A model generated the notes under the pieces. That model did no database searches and had not been told where the DNA came from. It saw nothing but the letters and a program-made list of their open reading frames with translations. A stretch of DNA of 64,000 nt from Streptomyces griseoruber (GTDB taxonomy: Bacteria; Actinomycetota; Actinomycetes; Streptomycetales; Streptomycetaceae): the NCBI RefSeq assembly GCF_001514205.1, contig NZ_KQ948780.1, positions 180,462-244,461 of the forward strand. Direction: 5' to 3'. Positions 16,486 to 24,913 of this stretch are shown here, piece by piece; positions within the stretch are counted from its first letter, which is position 1; each line of letters begins with the position of its first letter. The translations under genes and the position numbers were made by a program.

Positions 16486-16741
16486 ACTGGCCCGGCCGTA
16501 CCTGGGGAGCCGCCAGCCGCACCCACTCCGGGTCGTGCCGCCCCGGCAGGGCGCGGCCCCGGTCGGACCAGGTGCGGATCAGCTCGCGGTAGATGGGCGG
16601 GTCCGGCGGGGGAGCCGGGGCGGCCGGAGCCGGCGGGGGCAGGGGAACCGATTCTTCGGGTCTGTGTCCGGTGCCTCCGGCGTCCGCGGAGGCACCGGGC
16701 TGGCGATGCCGTCCACGTGCCGTCGTACAGGTGAGGGTCAT
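16448..16741 (-). CDS. Small proline-rich hypothetical protein
   Basis: A 97-aa ORF on the opposite strand whose end overlaps the acyl-CoA dehydrogenase gene by 38 bp. The centre is proline/alanine-rich, and the C-terminal part contains IYRELIRTWSDRGRALPG followed by DPEWVRLA, which reads like an ordered helix-rich segment and not random sequence. No function can be assigned. Codon choice is plausible for this genome, but the gene could be spurious. Confidence 0.45.
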   Translation of the reverse strand: MTLTCTTARGRHRQPGASADAGGTGHRPEESVPLPPPAPAAPAPPPDPPIYRELIRTWSDRGRALPGRHDPEWVRLAAPQVRPGQFSESAGPADDGR

Positions 16742-16857
16742 ACCGGGGCCAACGCGAGGGCGTGAGGGCAGGTCACGGCCCGTTCGCCCGAGCGTGCGTT
16801 CGGCAGGGCCCCGGCCCCGCTTTCGGCCGGTCCCGCCCCTGGCCGCCGAACCGTCCC

Positions 16858-16870
16858 TGACGTACCGTCA
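16858..16870. promoter_or_regulatory. Short palindrome upstream of the beta-barrel gene
   Basis: TGACG-TAC-CGTCA is a 5-bp-arm inverted repeat located 28 bp before the ATG at 16899, in a position suited to an operator. A TetR-type protein is encoded nearby, but no link can be shown. Confidence 0.3.
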
Positions 16871-16898
16871 AATCCCTTGCGTCCAGGGAGGAGTTCCC

Positions 16899-18023
16899 AT
16901 GGCCGACGACCGCCCCGTGCCGCTCGACGAGTACCCCGTCCACCAGGTGCCCCTGTCGATGAAGCACGTGGCGACCGGGGACCGCAACGCCTACGACCGC
17001 TGCATCTTCCACGTCCTCGACCACCGGGGCCACGCCCTGCTGATCACCGGCCTCGGCGTCTACCCCAACCTCGGGGTGATCGACGCCTACGCCACCCTCC
17101 GCCGCGGGGACACCCTGTACGCCGTCCGCGCCTGTGACGCCCTCGGCGAGGACCGGATGCGCCTGGAGGTCGGCCCGCTGCGCATCCGTGTCGAACGTCC
17201 GCTGCGGGACTTCGTGCTGAGCTGCGCCGCCGACCCGGACGACCCGGACGGACTGTCGTACGAGATCCACTGGTCGGCCGACTTCCCGGCCCTGTGGGAA
17301 CCGCACCACCAGCAGCGGCGCGGCGGCCGGCTCACGCTGGAGGGGAAGCGGTTCGTGCAGGCCGGCCGGTGCGTGGGATGGCTGCGGGCGGGCGGCGAGA
17401 CGGCCCGGCTGACGGCGGGCGCCTGGACCGGGACCCGGGACCGCAGCTGGGGCGTACGCCCGGTGCCCGGGGAGGAGGGCGGCCGGCTGGCGCAGGAGCA
17501 TCCGACCGAGGGCTTCCACTGGATCTGGTGCCCGGTCCGCTTCGACGACCGCTTCCTGATGGTCATCACCCAGGAGGACGCCGACGGCCACCGCTCCCTC
17601 AACGACGCCACCCTTGTGCGCCCCGGCCGCCGCGACCGCCAACTCGGCTGGCCCCAGCCCGAGATCACCTACCGGCCCGGCACCCGCCACCCCGAACGCG
17701 CCCTCGTCCACCTCGGAGACGTCCGCAAACCCCTGGAACTGGAGGCGGAGATCCTCATCTCCTCCCCGCTCGCGATCGGCGCCGGCTATCCACCGGCCGA
17801 CGACTGGCAGCACGGCACCTGGCAGGGCCCGCGCTGGACCGACCGCCGCAGCTACGACCTGACGGTCCCTCACCCCCGGGCCGCCTACGGGGTGACCGAC
17901 CACGCGGCCCGCTTCCGGCTCGACGGCCAGACCGGTTACGGCATCTTCGAGCACGGCTCCTTCGGCCGCCACGACCCGAGCGGCTTCTCCGGCTTCGACT
18001 CGGTCGCCCCGCAAGGAGGTTGA
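16899..18023 (+). CDS. Conserved protein of unknown function, beta-barrel/lipocalin-like
   Basis: A 374-aa cytoplasmic-looking protein without signal or membrane segments, rich in Trp, Arg and Asp and mostly beta-strand by pattern. Such proteins resemble the large lipocalin-like (AttH/tocopherol-cyclase-like) families that accompany lipid or terpenoid enzymes; this is an impression from the pattern, not a motif proof. The ATG follows GGGAGGAG. The next gene, an APH-type kinase, starts 19 bp later, so the two form an operon and probably act on the same substrate. Confidence 0.8.
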   Translation: MADDRPVPLDEYPVHQVPLSMKHVATGDRNAYDRCIFHVLDHRGHALLITGLGVYPNLGVIDAYATLRRGDTLYAVRACDALGEDRMRLEVGPLRIRVERPLRDFVLSCAADPDDPDGLSYEIHWSADFPALWEPHHQQRRGGRLTLEGKRFVQAGRCVGWLRAGGETARLTAGAWTGTRDRSWGVRPVPGEEGGRLAQEHPTEGFHWIWCPVRFDDRFLMVITQEDADGHRSLNDATLVRPGRRDRQLGWPQPEITYRPGTRHPERALVHLGDVRKPLELEAEILISSPLAIGAGYPPADDWQHGTWQGPRWTDRRSYDLTVPHPRAAYGVTDHAARFRLDGQTGYGIFEHGSFGRHDPSGFSGFDSVAPQGG

Positions 18024-18042
18024 CCCACCAGGAGGGTGACCC

Positions 18043-19146
18043 ATGACAACGGCACCGCGGCCGCGCACCACGACCCGCGACCCCGAGGAACTGACCCGCC
18101 GGCTGACCGCCTGGCTCGGCACCCGGCTGCCCGGCGCCCGGGCGACCGGCGTGACCGTGCCCGCCTCCAACGGCCTGTCCAGCGAGACCCTGCTCTTCGA
18201 CCTCGACCACCCCGAACCACCCCTGCGCCGCTGCGCGTTGAGGCTCGCGGCGGACCCGGCGGCGTACACCGTCTTCCCCGTGTACGACATGGTCCGCCAG
18301 TACCGCACCCTGCGGCTGGTGGCCGCGCACACGGACGTGCCCGTGCCGCGCGTGCTGTGGCTGGAACAGGATCCCGGTCCGCTCGGCGCCCCGTTCTTCG
18401 TCATGGAACGCGTCGAGGGACGGGTCCCGCCCGATGTGATGCCCTACACCTACGAGGGGAACTGGCTGCACGCCGCGAGTGACGCGGAGCGGGAGCGCCT
18501 GGAGGCGGCGACGATCGGCCTGTTGGCCCGGCTCCACGACCAAGTGCCGGTGAACGAGGCTGAGTTCCTCGGGTACCCCGGTGAGGGCGACGCCCTGCGC
18601 CGCCATGTCACGGCCCAACGCGCCTACTACGACTGGGTGATCGCCGGACTCGCCCCGTCACCGCTGATCGAGTCCGCCTTCGACCGGTTGGAGCACCTGT
18701 GGCCGAAGGAGCCGGCCCCACCCGTCCTCAGCTGGGGCGACGCGCGCATCGGCAACATCGTCTACGACGGCTTCGAGCCCGCCGCCGTACTCGACTGGGA
18801 GATGGCGGGGCTCGCCCCGCGCGAGGTCGACCTCGGCTGGACCGTCTATCTGCACCGCTTCTTCCAGGACCTGACGGTCGCCTCCGGACAGCGCGGACTG
18901 CCCGGCTTCCTGCGCCGCGACCGGGTGGAGGAGCGCTATGCGCGGCTCACCGGGTACCCGCCGCGCGACATGGAGTTCCACACCCTGTACGCGGCGCTGC
19001 GGCACGCGATCGTCATGCTGCGGATCGCCTACCGCCAGGCGTACTTCGGCGAGGTGGCCGTCCCGGCGGATCCGGACACACTGATCCTGCACCACGGCAG
19101 CCTGCGGGCCATGGTGCAGGGCAGCTACTGGAAGACGGGCTCCTGA
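18043..19146 (+). CDS. APH-family phosphotransferase (ACAD10/11-like kinase)
   Basis: A 367-aa aminoglycoside-phosphotransferase-fold kinase. The catalytic loop is LSWGDARIGNIVYD, with Asp233 and Asn238 as expected active-site residues, followed by LDWEMA with the metal-binding Asp251. The HGD motif of antibiotic kinases is WGD here, as in the kinase domains next to acyl-CoA dehydrogenases. That context (dehydrogenase 1.5 kb upstream, partner gene 19 bp upstream) argues against antibiotic resistance and for phosphorylation of a hydroxy-acid or lipid-like substrate. Confidence 0.88.
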   Translation: MTTAPRPRTTTRDPEELTRRLTAWLGTRLPGARATGVTVPASNGLSSETLLFDLDHPEPPLRRCALRLAADPAAYTVFPVYDMVRQYRTLRLVAAHTDVPVPRVLWLEQDPGPLGAPFFVMERVEGRVPPDVMPYTYEGNWLHAASDAERERLEAATIGLLARLHDQVPVNEAEFLGYPGEGDALRRHVTAQRAYYDWVIAGLAPSPLIESAFDRLEHLWPKEPAPPVLSWGDARIGNIVYDGFEPAAVLDWEMAGLAPREVDLGWTVYLHRFFQDLTVASGQRGLPGFLRRDRVEERYARLTGYPPRDMEFHTLYAALRHAIVMLRIAYRQAYFGEVAVPADPDTLILHHGSLRAMVQGSYWKTGS

Positions 19147-19192
19147 GAGACGGGCTGCTGGGAGCCGGCCCCCGGGAGTCGGGCGTCGCGGC

Positions 19193-19627
19193 TCAGGCGG
19201 CCTGGCGGCGCATCGCCGGTACGCGCAGCGGGCGCGAGCCCGGGCCGCCGACGTGCGAGAAGGGCTGCATACGCCAGTCGAGCCCCTGAGGGAGCGTCAG
19301 CAGGAGCGCGGTCTCCTGCTCCTGGGCCGGGTCGGACTCGTCCGCCGACCGGGCCTCGGACGCCGGACGTCCGGTGCCGGCGCAGACCGTGAGCCCGAAC
19401 GGGTTCCACGGCGAGGCGCACAGCGCGTGCTCCGGCAGGACCTGCTCGTCCGCCAGCAGCGCGATGGACTGCGCGCAGTCCGGGCAGATCACCCGGTACA
19501 TCTCGAAGGTGTCGTACGCGTCGAGCTCGTCGGCGTCGAACGCGTCGGGTTCGACGCCCTCCGGCTCGGGCTCGACCACGGACAGCCGCTTGGGCACGGT
19601 GCGGCCAGGGCGCTTAAGACTCTGCAT
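19193..19627 (-). CDS. Hypothetical protein with CxxC pair
   Basis: A 144-aa acidic protein. Residues 1-45 are Glu/Asp/Pro-rich; a likely metal or redox motif ICPDCAQ lies near residue 50, and a second pair of cysteines follows (LCASP...TVCAG). No known family is recognised. I chose ATG 19627, preceded by GGGGGAGAA; the frame extends upstream without support. It converges on the APH-type kinase with a 46-bp gap. Confidence 0.7.
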   Translation of the reverse strand: MQSLKRPGRTVPKRLSVVEPEPEGVEPDAFDADELDAYDTFEMYRVICPDCAQSIALLADEQVLPEHALCASPWNPFGLTVCAGTGRPASEARSADESDPAQEQETALLLTLPQGLDWRMQPFSHVGGPGSRPLRVPAMRRQAA

Positions 19628-19853
19628 GGGATTCTCCCCCTCGGGCTGGGCCGTAAGGCACTGCGGCCTCGACCACAGCAAGCACTTCCCAGCCCGTCTC
19701 GGCGGTAATCACGAGGACATCACGAAGCCTCTACGCGCGCTGTGGTCTTCGTCACATGCCATCCGCAGGTGCCACTCCGCTCCGGCCGCCCGGCAGATCA
19801 CGAACCGGGTATGACCTGGGCTGCATAGGTATCCGAGGAGATCACACGCACTG

Positions 19854-19859
19854 TAGGTT
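19854..19859 (+). promoter_or_regulatory. -10 element giving a leaderless Lrp mRNA
   Basis: TAGGTT, a canonical streptomycete -10, ends only 8 bp before the ATG of the Lrp gene, and no ribosome-binding site intervenes. Transcription would begin at or next to the start codon. No good -35 is visible. Confidence 0.5.
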
Positions 19860-19867
19860 CTTGCGTC

Positions 19868-20308
19868 ATGGAGGAGCTGGACCGCCAAATCGTGCAGCTG
19901 CTCGTCAAGGACGGGCGGATGAGTTACACCGACCTGGGCAAGGCCACGGGCCTGTCCACGTCGGCCGTGCACCAGCGGGTGCGCCGGCTGGAACAGCGCG
20001 GCGTCATCCGGGGATACGCGGCCGTCGTCGACCCCGAGGCCGTCGGGCTGCCCCTGACCGCCTTCATCTCGGTGAAACCGTTCGACCCCAGCGCCCCCGA
20101 CGACATCTCCGACCGGCTGGCCGGCGTGCCCGAGATCGAGGCCTGTCACAGCGTCGCGGGTGACGAGAACTACATCCTCAAGGTGCGCGTGGCCACCCCG
20201 CACGAGCTGGAGGAGCTGCTCAGCCGGATCCGCGCCCTCGCCGGGGTGTCGACCCGGACGACCGTCGTCCTGTCCACGCCGTACGAGGCGCGACCGCCGC
20301 GGATCTAG
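19868..20308 (+). CDS. Lrp/AsnC-family transcriptional regulator
   Basis: A 146-aa Lrp/AsnC regulator with an N-terminal helix-turn-helix (about 4-55; MSYTDLGKATGLSTSAVHQR) and a C-terminal RAM ligand-binding domain (about 65-140). In this family the domains sense amino acids or related metabolites and form octamers. The amidohydrolase gene downstream (211 bp gap) is a possible target. The -10 box 8 bp before the ATG suggests a leaderless transcript. Confidence 0.9.
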   Translation: MEELDRQIVQLLVKDGRMSYTDLGKATGLSTSAVHQRVRRLEQRGVIRGYAAVVDPEAVGLPLTAFISVKPFDPSAPDDISDRLAGVPEIEACHSVAGDENYILKVRVATPHELEELLSRIRALAGVSTRTTVVLSTPYEARPPRI

Positions 20309-20519
20309 TGCCGCGGCAGGCAACGTTCGCCCCGTCGCGACGCCCGGCACGCCCGCTCGCCGCACCGGCCGAAAGCCCAAGTACGTCCAGTACGAGGACT
20401 TCCGGCCGGCACGCCGAGATCACGAGCGCACGCCGGGCCTCCTCGGGTCCGGGGCGCCGGGTGCCCCTCGACGCGCCCCAGGTGCGAGCGCGGTCCCGCG
20501 GCGCGAGAAACTGTCGGTC

Positions 20520-22136
20520 ATGAGTGAGCGCACACCCGAGCCGAAGACCGTCCTGCTCCGCCGCGGAGAGGTCCACAGCCCCGCCGACCCGTTCGCGACC
20601 GCGATGGTCGTCGAGCGCGGCCAGGTCGCCTGGGTCGGCTCGGAGGGCGCGGCCGACGCCTTCGCGGACGGCGTCGACGAGGTGGTCGACCTCGACGGCG
20701 CCCTCGTCACCCCGGCGTTCACCGACGCGCACGTCCACACCACCTCGACGGGCCTCGCCCTGACCGGCCTCGATCTGTCCTCCGCCGTCTCCCTCCCGGC
20801 GGCCCTCGCCCTGGTACGCGACTTCGCCGCCGCCCGTCCGCAGGACAAGGTGCTGCTCGGACACGGCTGGGACGCCTCCCGCTGGCCCGAGGGGCGCGCT
20901 CCCCGCCGGGACGAACTGGACGAGGCCGCCGGCGGCCGGCCGCTCTACCTCAGCCGGATCGACGTCCACTCGGCCGTGGTCACCACCGCCCTGCTGGACC
21001 TGGCGCCCCGCACCCGCACCGAGCCCGGCTGCACGGACGGTGAGCCGCTCACCCGCGACGCCCATCACGTGGCCCGCGCCGCCGCGTTCGCAGCCGTGAC
21101 GCCCGCCCAGCGCTCCGAGGCCCAGCGGACCGCCCTCGCGCACGCCGCCTCGCTCGGCATCGGCTCCGTCCACGAGTGCGGCGGCCCCGAGATCTCCTCC
21201 GAGGACGACTTCACGGACCTGCTGCGGCTCGCCGCCGAGGAGAGCGGCCCGCGCGTCGTCGGCTACTGGGCCGAGCGCGACGCCGACCGGGCCCGGGAAC
21301 TCGGCGCGCTCGGCGCCGCCGGGGACCTGTTCGTCGACGGCGCCCTCGGCTCCCACACCGCCTGTCTGCACACCCCCTACACCGACGCCGCCCACACCGG
21401 CACCGCCTACCTGACCGCCGCCGACGTCGCCGCCCATGTGGTCGCCTGCACCGAGGCGGGTCTCCAGGCGGGCTTCCACGCCATCGGCGACGCCGCCGTG
21501 ACCGCCGTGGTGGACGGTGTGCGGGCGGCCGCCGAGAAGGTCGGCCTCGCCCGGATCCGTGCCGCCCGCCACCGGGTCGAGCACGCCGAGATGCTGACGC
21601 CCGGGACCGTCGCGGCCCTCGCCGAGCTGGGTCTCACCGCCTCCGTGCAGCCCGCCTTCGACGCCCTGTGGGGCGGCGAGGACGGCATGTACGCCCAGCG
21701 GCTGGGCGTGGAGCGGGCCCGCACCCTCAACCCCTTCGCGGCCCTGCTGCGGGCCGGCGTCCCGCTCGCGTTCGGCTCCGACAGCCCGGTCACCCCGCTC
21801 GACCCGTGGGGAACGGTCCGCGCCGCCGCGTTCCACCGCACCCCCGAGCACCGCGTCTCCGTACGCGCCGCCTTCACCGCCCACACCCGTGGCGGCTGGC
21901 GGGCGATCGGCCGCGACGACGCCGGTGTCCTCGTCCCCGGAGCACCCGCGGACTACGCGGTCTGGCGCACCGACGACCTGGTCGTCCAGGCCCCCGACGA
22001 CCGGGTCGCCCGCTGGTCCACCGACCCCCGCTCCGGCACCCCCGGCCTGCCCGACCTCACCCCCGGCGGCGACCTTCCCGTGTGCCTGCGCACGGTGGTC
22101 GCCGGAAGGACGGTGTTCGTACGGCCGGGCGAGTGA
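20520..22136 (+). CDS. YtcJ-like metal-dependent amidohydrolase
   Basis: A 538-aa amidohydrolase of the YtcJ (amidohydrolase_3) group. The metal-binding HxH appears as DAHVHTT near residue 75, with further conserved blocks GHGWDASRWP (about 116), FHAIGDAAV (about 320), RVEHAEML (about 350) and FGSDSPV (about 420). Relatives hydrolyse N-substituted amides or formamides; the substrate is unknown. The ATG at 20520 has only a weak ribosome-binding site. An N-terminal extension in the open frame overlaps the Lrp gene and is discarded. Confidence 0.9.
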   Translation: MSERTPEPKTVLLRRGEVHSPADPFATAMVVERGQVAWVGSEGAADAFADGVDEVVDLDGALVTPAFTDAHVHTTSTGLALTGLDLSSAVSLPAALALVRDFAAARPQDKVLLGHGWDASRWPEGRAPRRDELDEAAGGRPLYLSRIDVHSAVVTTALLDLAPRTRTEPGCTDGEPLTRDAHHVARAAAFAAVTPAQRSEAQRTALAHAASLGIGSVHECGGPEISSEDDFTDLLRLAAEESGPRVVGYWAERDADRARELGALGAAGDLFVDGALGSHTACLHTPYTDAAHTGTAYLTAADVAAHVVACTEAGLQAGFHAIGDAAVTAVVDGVRAAAEKVGLARIRAARHRVEHAEMLTPGTVAALAELGLTASVQPAFDALWGGEDGMYAQRLGVERARTLNPFAALLRAGVPLAFGSDSPVTPLDPWGTVRAAAFHRTPEHRVSVRAAFTAHTRGGWRAIGRDDAGVLVPGAPADYAVWRTDDLVVQAPDDRVARWSTDPRSGTPGLPDLTPGGDLPVCLRTVVAGRTVFVRPGE

Positions 22137-22704
22137 TCTCCGGGTCCGGTGCGGGGAAGATCACCCGTCCGCACGCCGAGGTGTGTCCGGCACCACTTCC
22201 CCGCTGACCAGGGCATTGACCGCAAAACCGCAGGTCGAACGGCTGTTGACAGCCGATGGCCGGGGGCGGGTAGGTTCGGCCGGGTCCACCACCGGACGCC
22301 CCGCCGCAGAACGTCCGCGCACTCGTGGCGGCGCCGCTGGGTCAGGGACGGTGTGCCGCACCGGGGCACCGCCACTGGCAGCCAGGCTCAGCGCCAGCGC
22401 CGCAGCGAGGGAACGTTCCGTCCGGCCGGGGAGGTGTGACCCGGGTGGGGCCCGGGCGCTCAGTAGACAACGGCTTTCGGTCGACCCGCAGCCAGCGGGC
22501 CCCAGGTCGGCCCGAAGGGCGCCGGGCCCCCATCCGCAGCACGCTTCGACTCACCCGGGCGGGGTACGTTCGTACAAACAAGGCCAAAAGCTGGTTCTTA
22601 CCCCGCTCTTGTGGAATCGACACCACCATTCGATCGTCCTGTCACGTCATCGCAGGCGGTGGCCACTATGGTGGTGGCCTGCGTACGGACACGAAGGGGC
22701 AGCA
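22137..22704 (+). other. 568-bp gene-free leader region upstream of ppm1
   Basis: No coding sequence is convincing here; several overlapping open frames on both strands are typical high-GC noise. The stretch contains a TTGACA/TAGGTT promoter-like pair (22253-22283) about 430 bp before ppm1, then GC-rich stretches able to fold (for example CCCGGG/CCCGGG around 22441-22462 and repeated GGGCCC near 22498-22532), and GTACG-tt-CGTAC at about 22563-22574. A long regulatory 5-prime leader or an independent small RNA is possible. Confidence 0.45.
22253..22283 (+). promoter_or_regulatory. Putative promoter upstream of ppm1
   Basis: TTGACA is followed after about 19 nt by TAGGTT, both good matches to the housekeeping consensus, with a spacer one base longer than usual. 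If used, the ppm1 mRNA would carry a leader of more than 400 nt. Confidence 0.45.
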
Positions 22705-23598
22705 GTGAACGACGGCGACGGGACCCTCGCGGCACAGAAGCGGGGGAGGCAGTTCGGCCCGCTCGGCACCGCCTTGGTGATCATTCCGACCTACAACGAG
22801 GCGGAGAACATCAAGGGCATCGTCGGCCGGGTGCGCGAGGCCGTCCCCGAGGCCCATGTCCTCGTGGCCGACGACAACAGCCCCGACGGCACCGGCAAGC
22901 TGGCGGACGAGCTGGCCGCCGCGGACGACCAGGTCCAGGTCCTGCACCGCAAGGGCAAGGAGGGTCTCGGCGCCGCCTACCTCGCGGGCTTCCGCTGGGG
23001 CCTGGAGAACGGCTACGGCGTCCTCGTCGAGATGGACGCCGACGGCTCCCACCAGCCCGAGGAACTGCCCCGCCTCCTCACCGCGCTCAAGGGCGCCGAC
23101 CTGGTCCTGGGCTCCCGCTGGGTGCCGGGCGGCCGGGTGGTGAACTGGCCCAAGTCCCGCGAGTTCATCTCCCGTGGCGGCAGCCTCTACTCCCGTCTCG
23201 CCCTGGACCTGCCGCTGCGCGACATCACCGGCGGCTACCGGGCCTTCCGGCGCGAGACCCTCGAGGGCCTCGGTCTCGGGGAGGTGTCCTCCCAGGGCTA
23301 CTGCTTCCAGGTCGACCTCGCCCGCCGCGCCGTCAGGGCGGGCTTCCATGTCGTCGAGGTCCCCATCACCTTCGTCGAGCGCGAACTCGGCGACTCCAAG
23401 ATGAGCCGGGACATCCTCGTCGAGGCGCTGTGGCGGGTCACGGCGTGGGGCGTGGGGGAGCGGGTGGGCAAGATCACGGGCCGCGCCGCGGACCAGCCCG
23501 AGCCCCCGCGGACGCCGGCCGAGGCTGCCGTCCCGGCCGTCAAGGCGTCCGCCCAGGTGTCCGGAGAGACGACCGCGAAGCCCCACAGCGAGGGCTGA
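22705..23598 (+). CDS. ppm1: Polyprenol-phosphate mannosyltransferase (Ppm1, catalytic domain)
   Basis: A 297-aa GT2 enzyme that transfers mannose from GDP-mannose to polyprenyl phosphate, providing the lipid donor for protein O-mannosylation and glycolipid mannosylation. Diagnostic motifs are IIPTYNEAENI (27-37), VADDNSPDGTG (about 54-64), EMDADGSHQPEELP (about 110) and the DITGGYRAFRR block (about 174). The C-terminal ~40 residues are low-complexity. Unlike some actinobacterial Ppm proteins there is no fused acyltransferase domain. The start is GTG. It is followed by fxsA at 46 bp. Confidence 0.93.
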   Translation: MNDGDGTLAAQKRGRQFGPLGTALVIIPTYNEAENIKGIVGRVREAVPEAHVLVADDNSPDGTGKLADELAAADDQVQVLHRKGKEGLGAAYLAGFRWGLENGYGVLVEMDADGSHQPEELPRLLTALKGADLVLGSRWVPGGRVVNWPKSREFISRGGSLYSRLALDLPLRDITGGYRAFRRETLEGLGLGEVSSQGYCFQVDLARRAVRAGFHVVEVPITFVERELGDSKMSRDILVEALWRVTAWGVGERVGKITGRAADQPEPPRTPAEAAVPAVKASAQVSGETTAKPHSEG

Positions 23599-23644
23599 TC
23601 GTCCTTTTATGCCGCTCTGAGCCGGGTCCGGGCACACTGGAAGC

Positions 23645-24175
23645 ATGACGACTGGCGCTCCGATCCCGACCTACCCCGTTTCCGGCTCCGACTCCGCTCC
23701 CCACCGCCCCCGGCGCTCGCGCCTGCGGACGTACCTGCCGCTCGGGCTCGCCGCCTGGCTGGTGCTGGAGATCTGGCTGCTGTCCACGGTCGCGGCCGCG
23801 ACGAGCGGATTCGTGGTCTTCCTGCTGCTCGTCGCCGGTTTCGTCCTCGGTTCCGTGGTCATCAAGCGCGCGGGCCGCCGCGCCTTCCGGAACCTCAACG
23901 AGGCCCTCCAGCGAGGCGGCTCGCCCTCGAAGGGCTCCGGCAACGGCCTGATGATGCTCGGCGGCCTGCTCCTGATGATCCCGGGCCTGATCTCCGACGC
24001 CGCCGGCCTGCTCCTGCTGCTCCCGCCGGTCCAGAGGGCGGTCAGCTCCTACGCCGAACGCAAGCTCCTCGCCGCCACCGGCCCCGGCTCCCTCGGGGAC
24101 GCCTTCCAGCAGGCCCGCATCCACCGCCCGGACGGCAAGGTGGTCCAGGGCGAGGTCATCAGGGACGAGCGGTGA
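23645..24175 (+). CDS. fxsA: FxsA-family membrane protein
   Basis: A 176-aa FxsA-like inner-membrane protein with four hydrophobic segments (about 29-47, 50-70, 98-115, 117-130) and the family glycine-rich stretch LMMLGGLLLMIPGLISD. FxsA relatives are known for overexpression-linked phage exclusion in E. coli; the normal role is unknown. It is collinear with ppm1. A CACACT box lies just before the ATG, and no strong ribosome-binding site is seen. Confidence 0.88.
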   Translation: MTTGAPIPTYPVSGSDSAPHRPRRSRLRTYLPLGLAAWLVLEIWLLSTVAAATSGFVVFLLLVAGFVLGSVVIKRAGRRAFRNLNEALQRGGSPSKGSGNGLMMLGGLLLMIPGLISDAAGLLLLLPPVQRAVSSYAERKLLAATGPGSLGDAFQQARIHRPDGKVVQGEVIRDER

Positions 24176-24188
24176 TCCAGCGCACAAA

Positions 24189-24231
24189 GACCGCGGGCGC
24201 CGTACGTGTCTCACGTACGGCGCCCGCGGTC
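24189..24231. terminator. Bidirectional terminator between fxsA and rbpA
   Basis: A perfect 20-bp inverted repeat, GACCGCGGGCGCCGTACGTG (24189-24208) and its complement (24212-24231), with a 3-nt loop lies exactly between the convergent fxsA and rbpA genes. It is the strongest hairpin noticed in the window. Confidence 0.88.
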
Positions 24232-24260
24232 ATGTGCCTGCGCTGATTACCGGCTTTCCG

Positions 24261-24635
24261 CTATGCCGACTTACGGCTGTCCCGGGGATGCACCGCAAGG
24301 TTCATCGCCCCGGACCGCAGAACGGCCAGCCGCTCCTCGAGGACCTCTTCGAGTTCCTCGCGGGTCCGCCGCTCCATCAGCATGTCCCAATGCGTACGCG
24401 CGGGCTTGGCCTTCTTCTCCTCAGGGCCGTCGCCGTCCACGAGGAGTGCAGTGGCACCACAGACCTTGCACTCCCACTCCGGCGGGATCTCCGCCTCGAC
24501 CGAGAAGGGCATCTCGAACCGGTGCCCCTTCTCGCATGCGTACTCCACGGCCTGGCGCGGGGCCAGGTCGATACCGCGGTCCGTCTCGTAGCTGGTCACC
24601 ACGAGGCGCGTGCCGCGAAGAGCTCGCTCACTCAT
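24261..24635 (-). CDS. rbpA: RNA polymerase-binding protein RbpA
   Basis: A 124-aa actinobacterial transcription factor that binds the housekeeping sigma factor and RNA polymerase and stimulates open-complex formation. The zinc ligands expected for the Streptomyces protein are all present: C34, H38, C56 and C59 (EYACEKGH and ECKVC). The C-terminal sigma-interaction region (THWDMLMERRTREELEEVL, about 79-97) is clear. The ATG at 24635 gives the family-typical length; an upstream ATG in frame is rejected. A sigma-R-type promoter precedes it. Confidence 0.97.
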   Translation of the reverse strand: MSERALRGTRLVVTSYETDRGIDLAPRQAVEYACEKGHRFEMPFSVEAEIPPEWECKVCGATALLVDGDGPEEKKAKPARTHWDMLMERRTREELEEVLEERLAVLRSGAMNLAVHPRDSRKSA

Positions 24636-24696
24636 GAATCGTGCCTCCCGGGCTTGTCGCCCACAGGACAGGTGTCGCTGTCGTCGTCGTCCGGTC

Positions 24697-24722
24697 AACG
24701 TCCGGTCGGCGGTAAAGATTCC
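24697..24722 (-). promoter_or_regulatory. Sigma-R-type promoter of rbpA
   Basis: On the minus strand GGAAT (24722-24718), an 18-nt spacer and GTT (24699-24697) exactly match the sigma-R consensus (GGAAT, 18-19 nt, GTT). The start point would lie about 55 nt before the rbpA ATG. Disulfide-stress induction of rbpA by sigma-R is known in Streptomyces coelicolor, which supports this reading. Confidence 0.85.
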
Positions 24723-24913
24723 CGTTCCGAGTCCCGTTCCGGGTCCTGCGTCGCCGTCGTAGCCGCAGCCTTGTCAACCAGTGCAGTACCCACCGGCGCC
24801 CGGTTTGTCACATCTGCAAGGAGATGTCACCCAGCGTTTCGGCATCTTTGACGCGCAGTAACGGTACGCCTGGCAGGCCAAACGCGTACACTACCGCCCT
24901 TTCGCCTTGAGCG

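Noticed and set aside
18043..19146. Aminoglycoside resistance gene
   Set aside because: The catalytic loop has WGD instead of HGD, and the context is acyl-CoA metabolism, so antibiotic modification is unlikely.
22610..22640. GGAAT-N18-GTC as a sigma-R promoter of ppm1
   Set aside because: The -10 reads GTC, not GTT, and no other support exists.
22149..22708. Several 90-130-aa frames upstream of ppm1
   Set aside because: They overlap each other on both strands, have Arg/Pro/Gly-biased noise composition and show no motif, so they were not called as genes.
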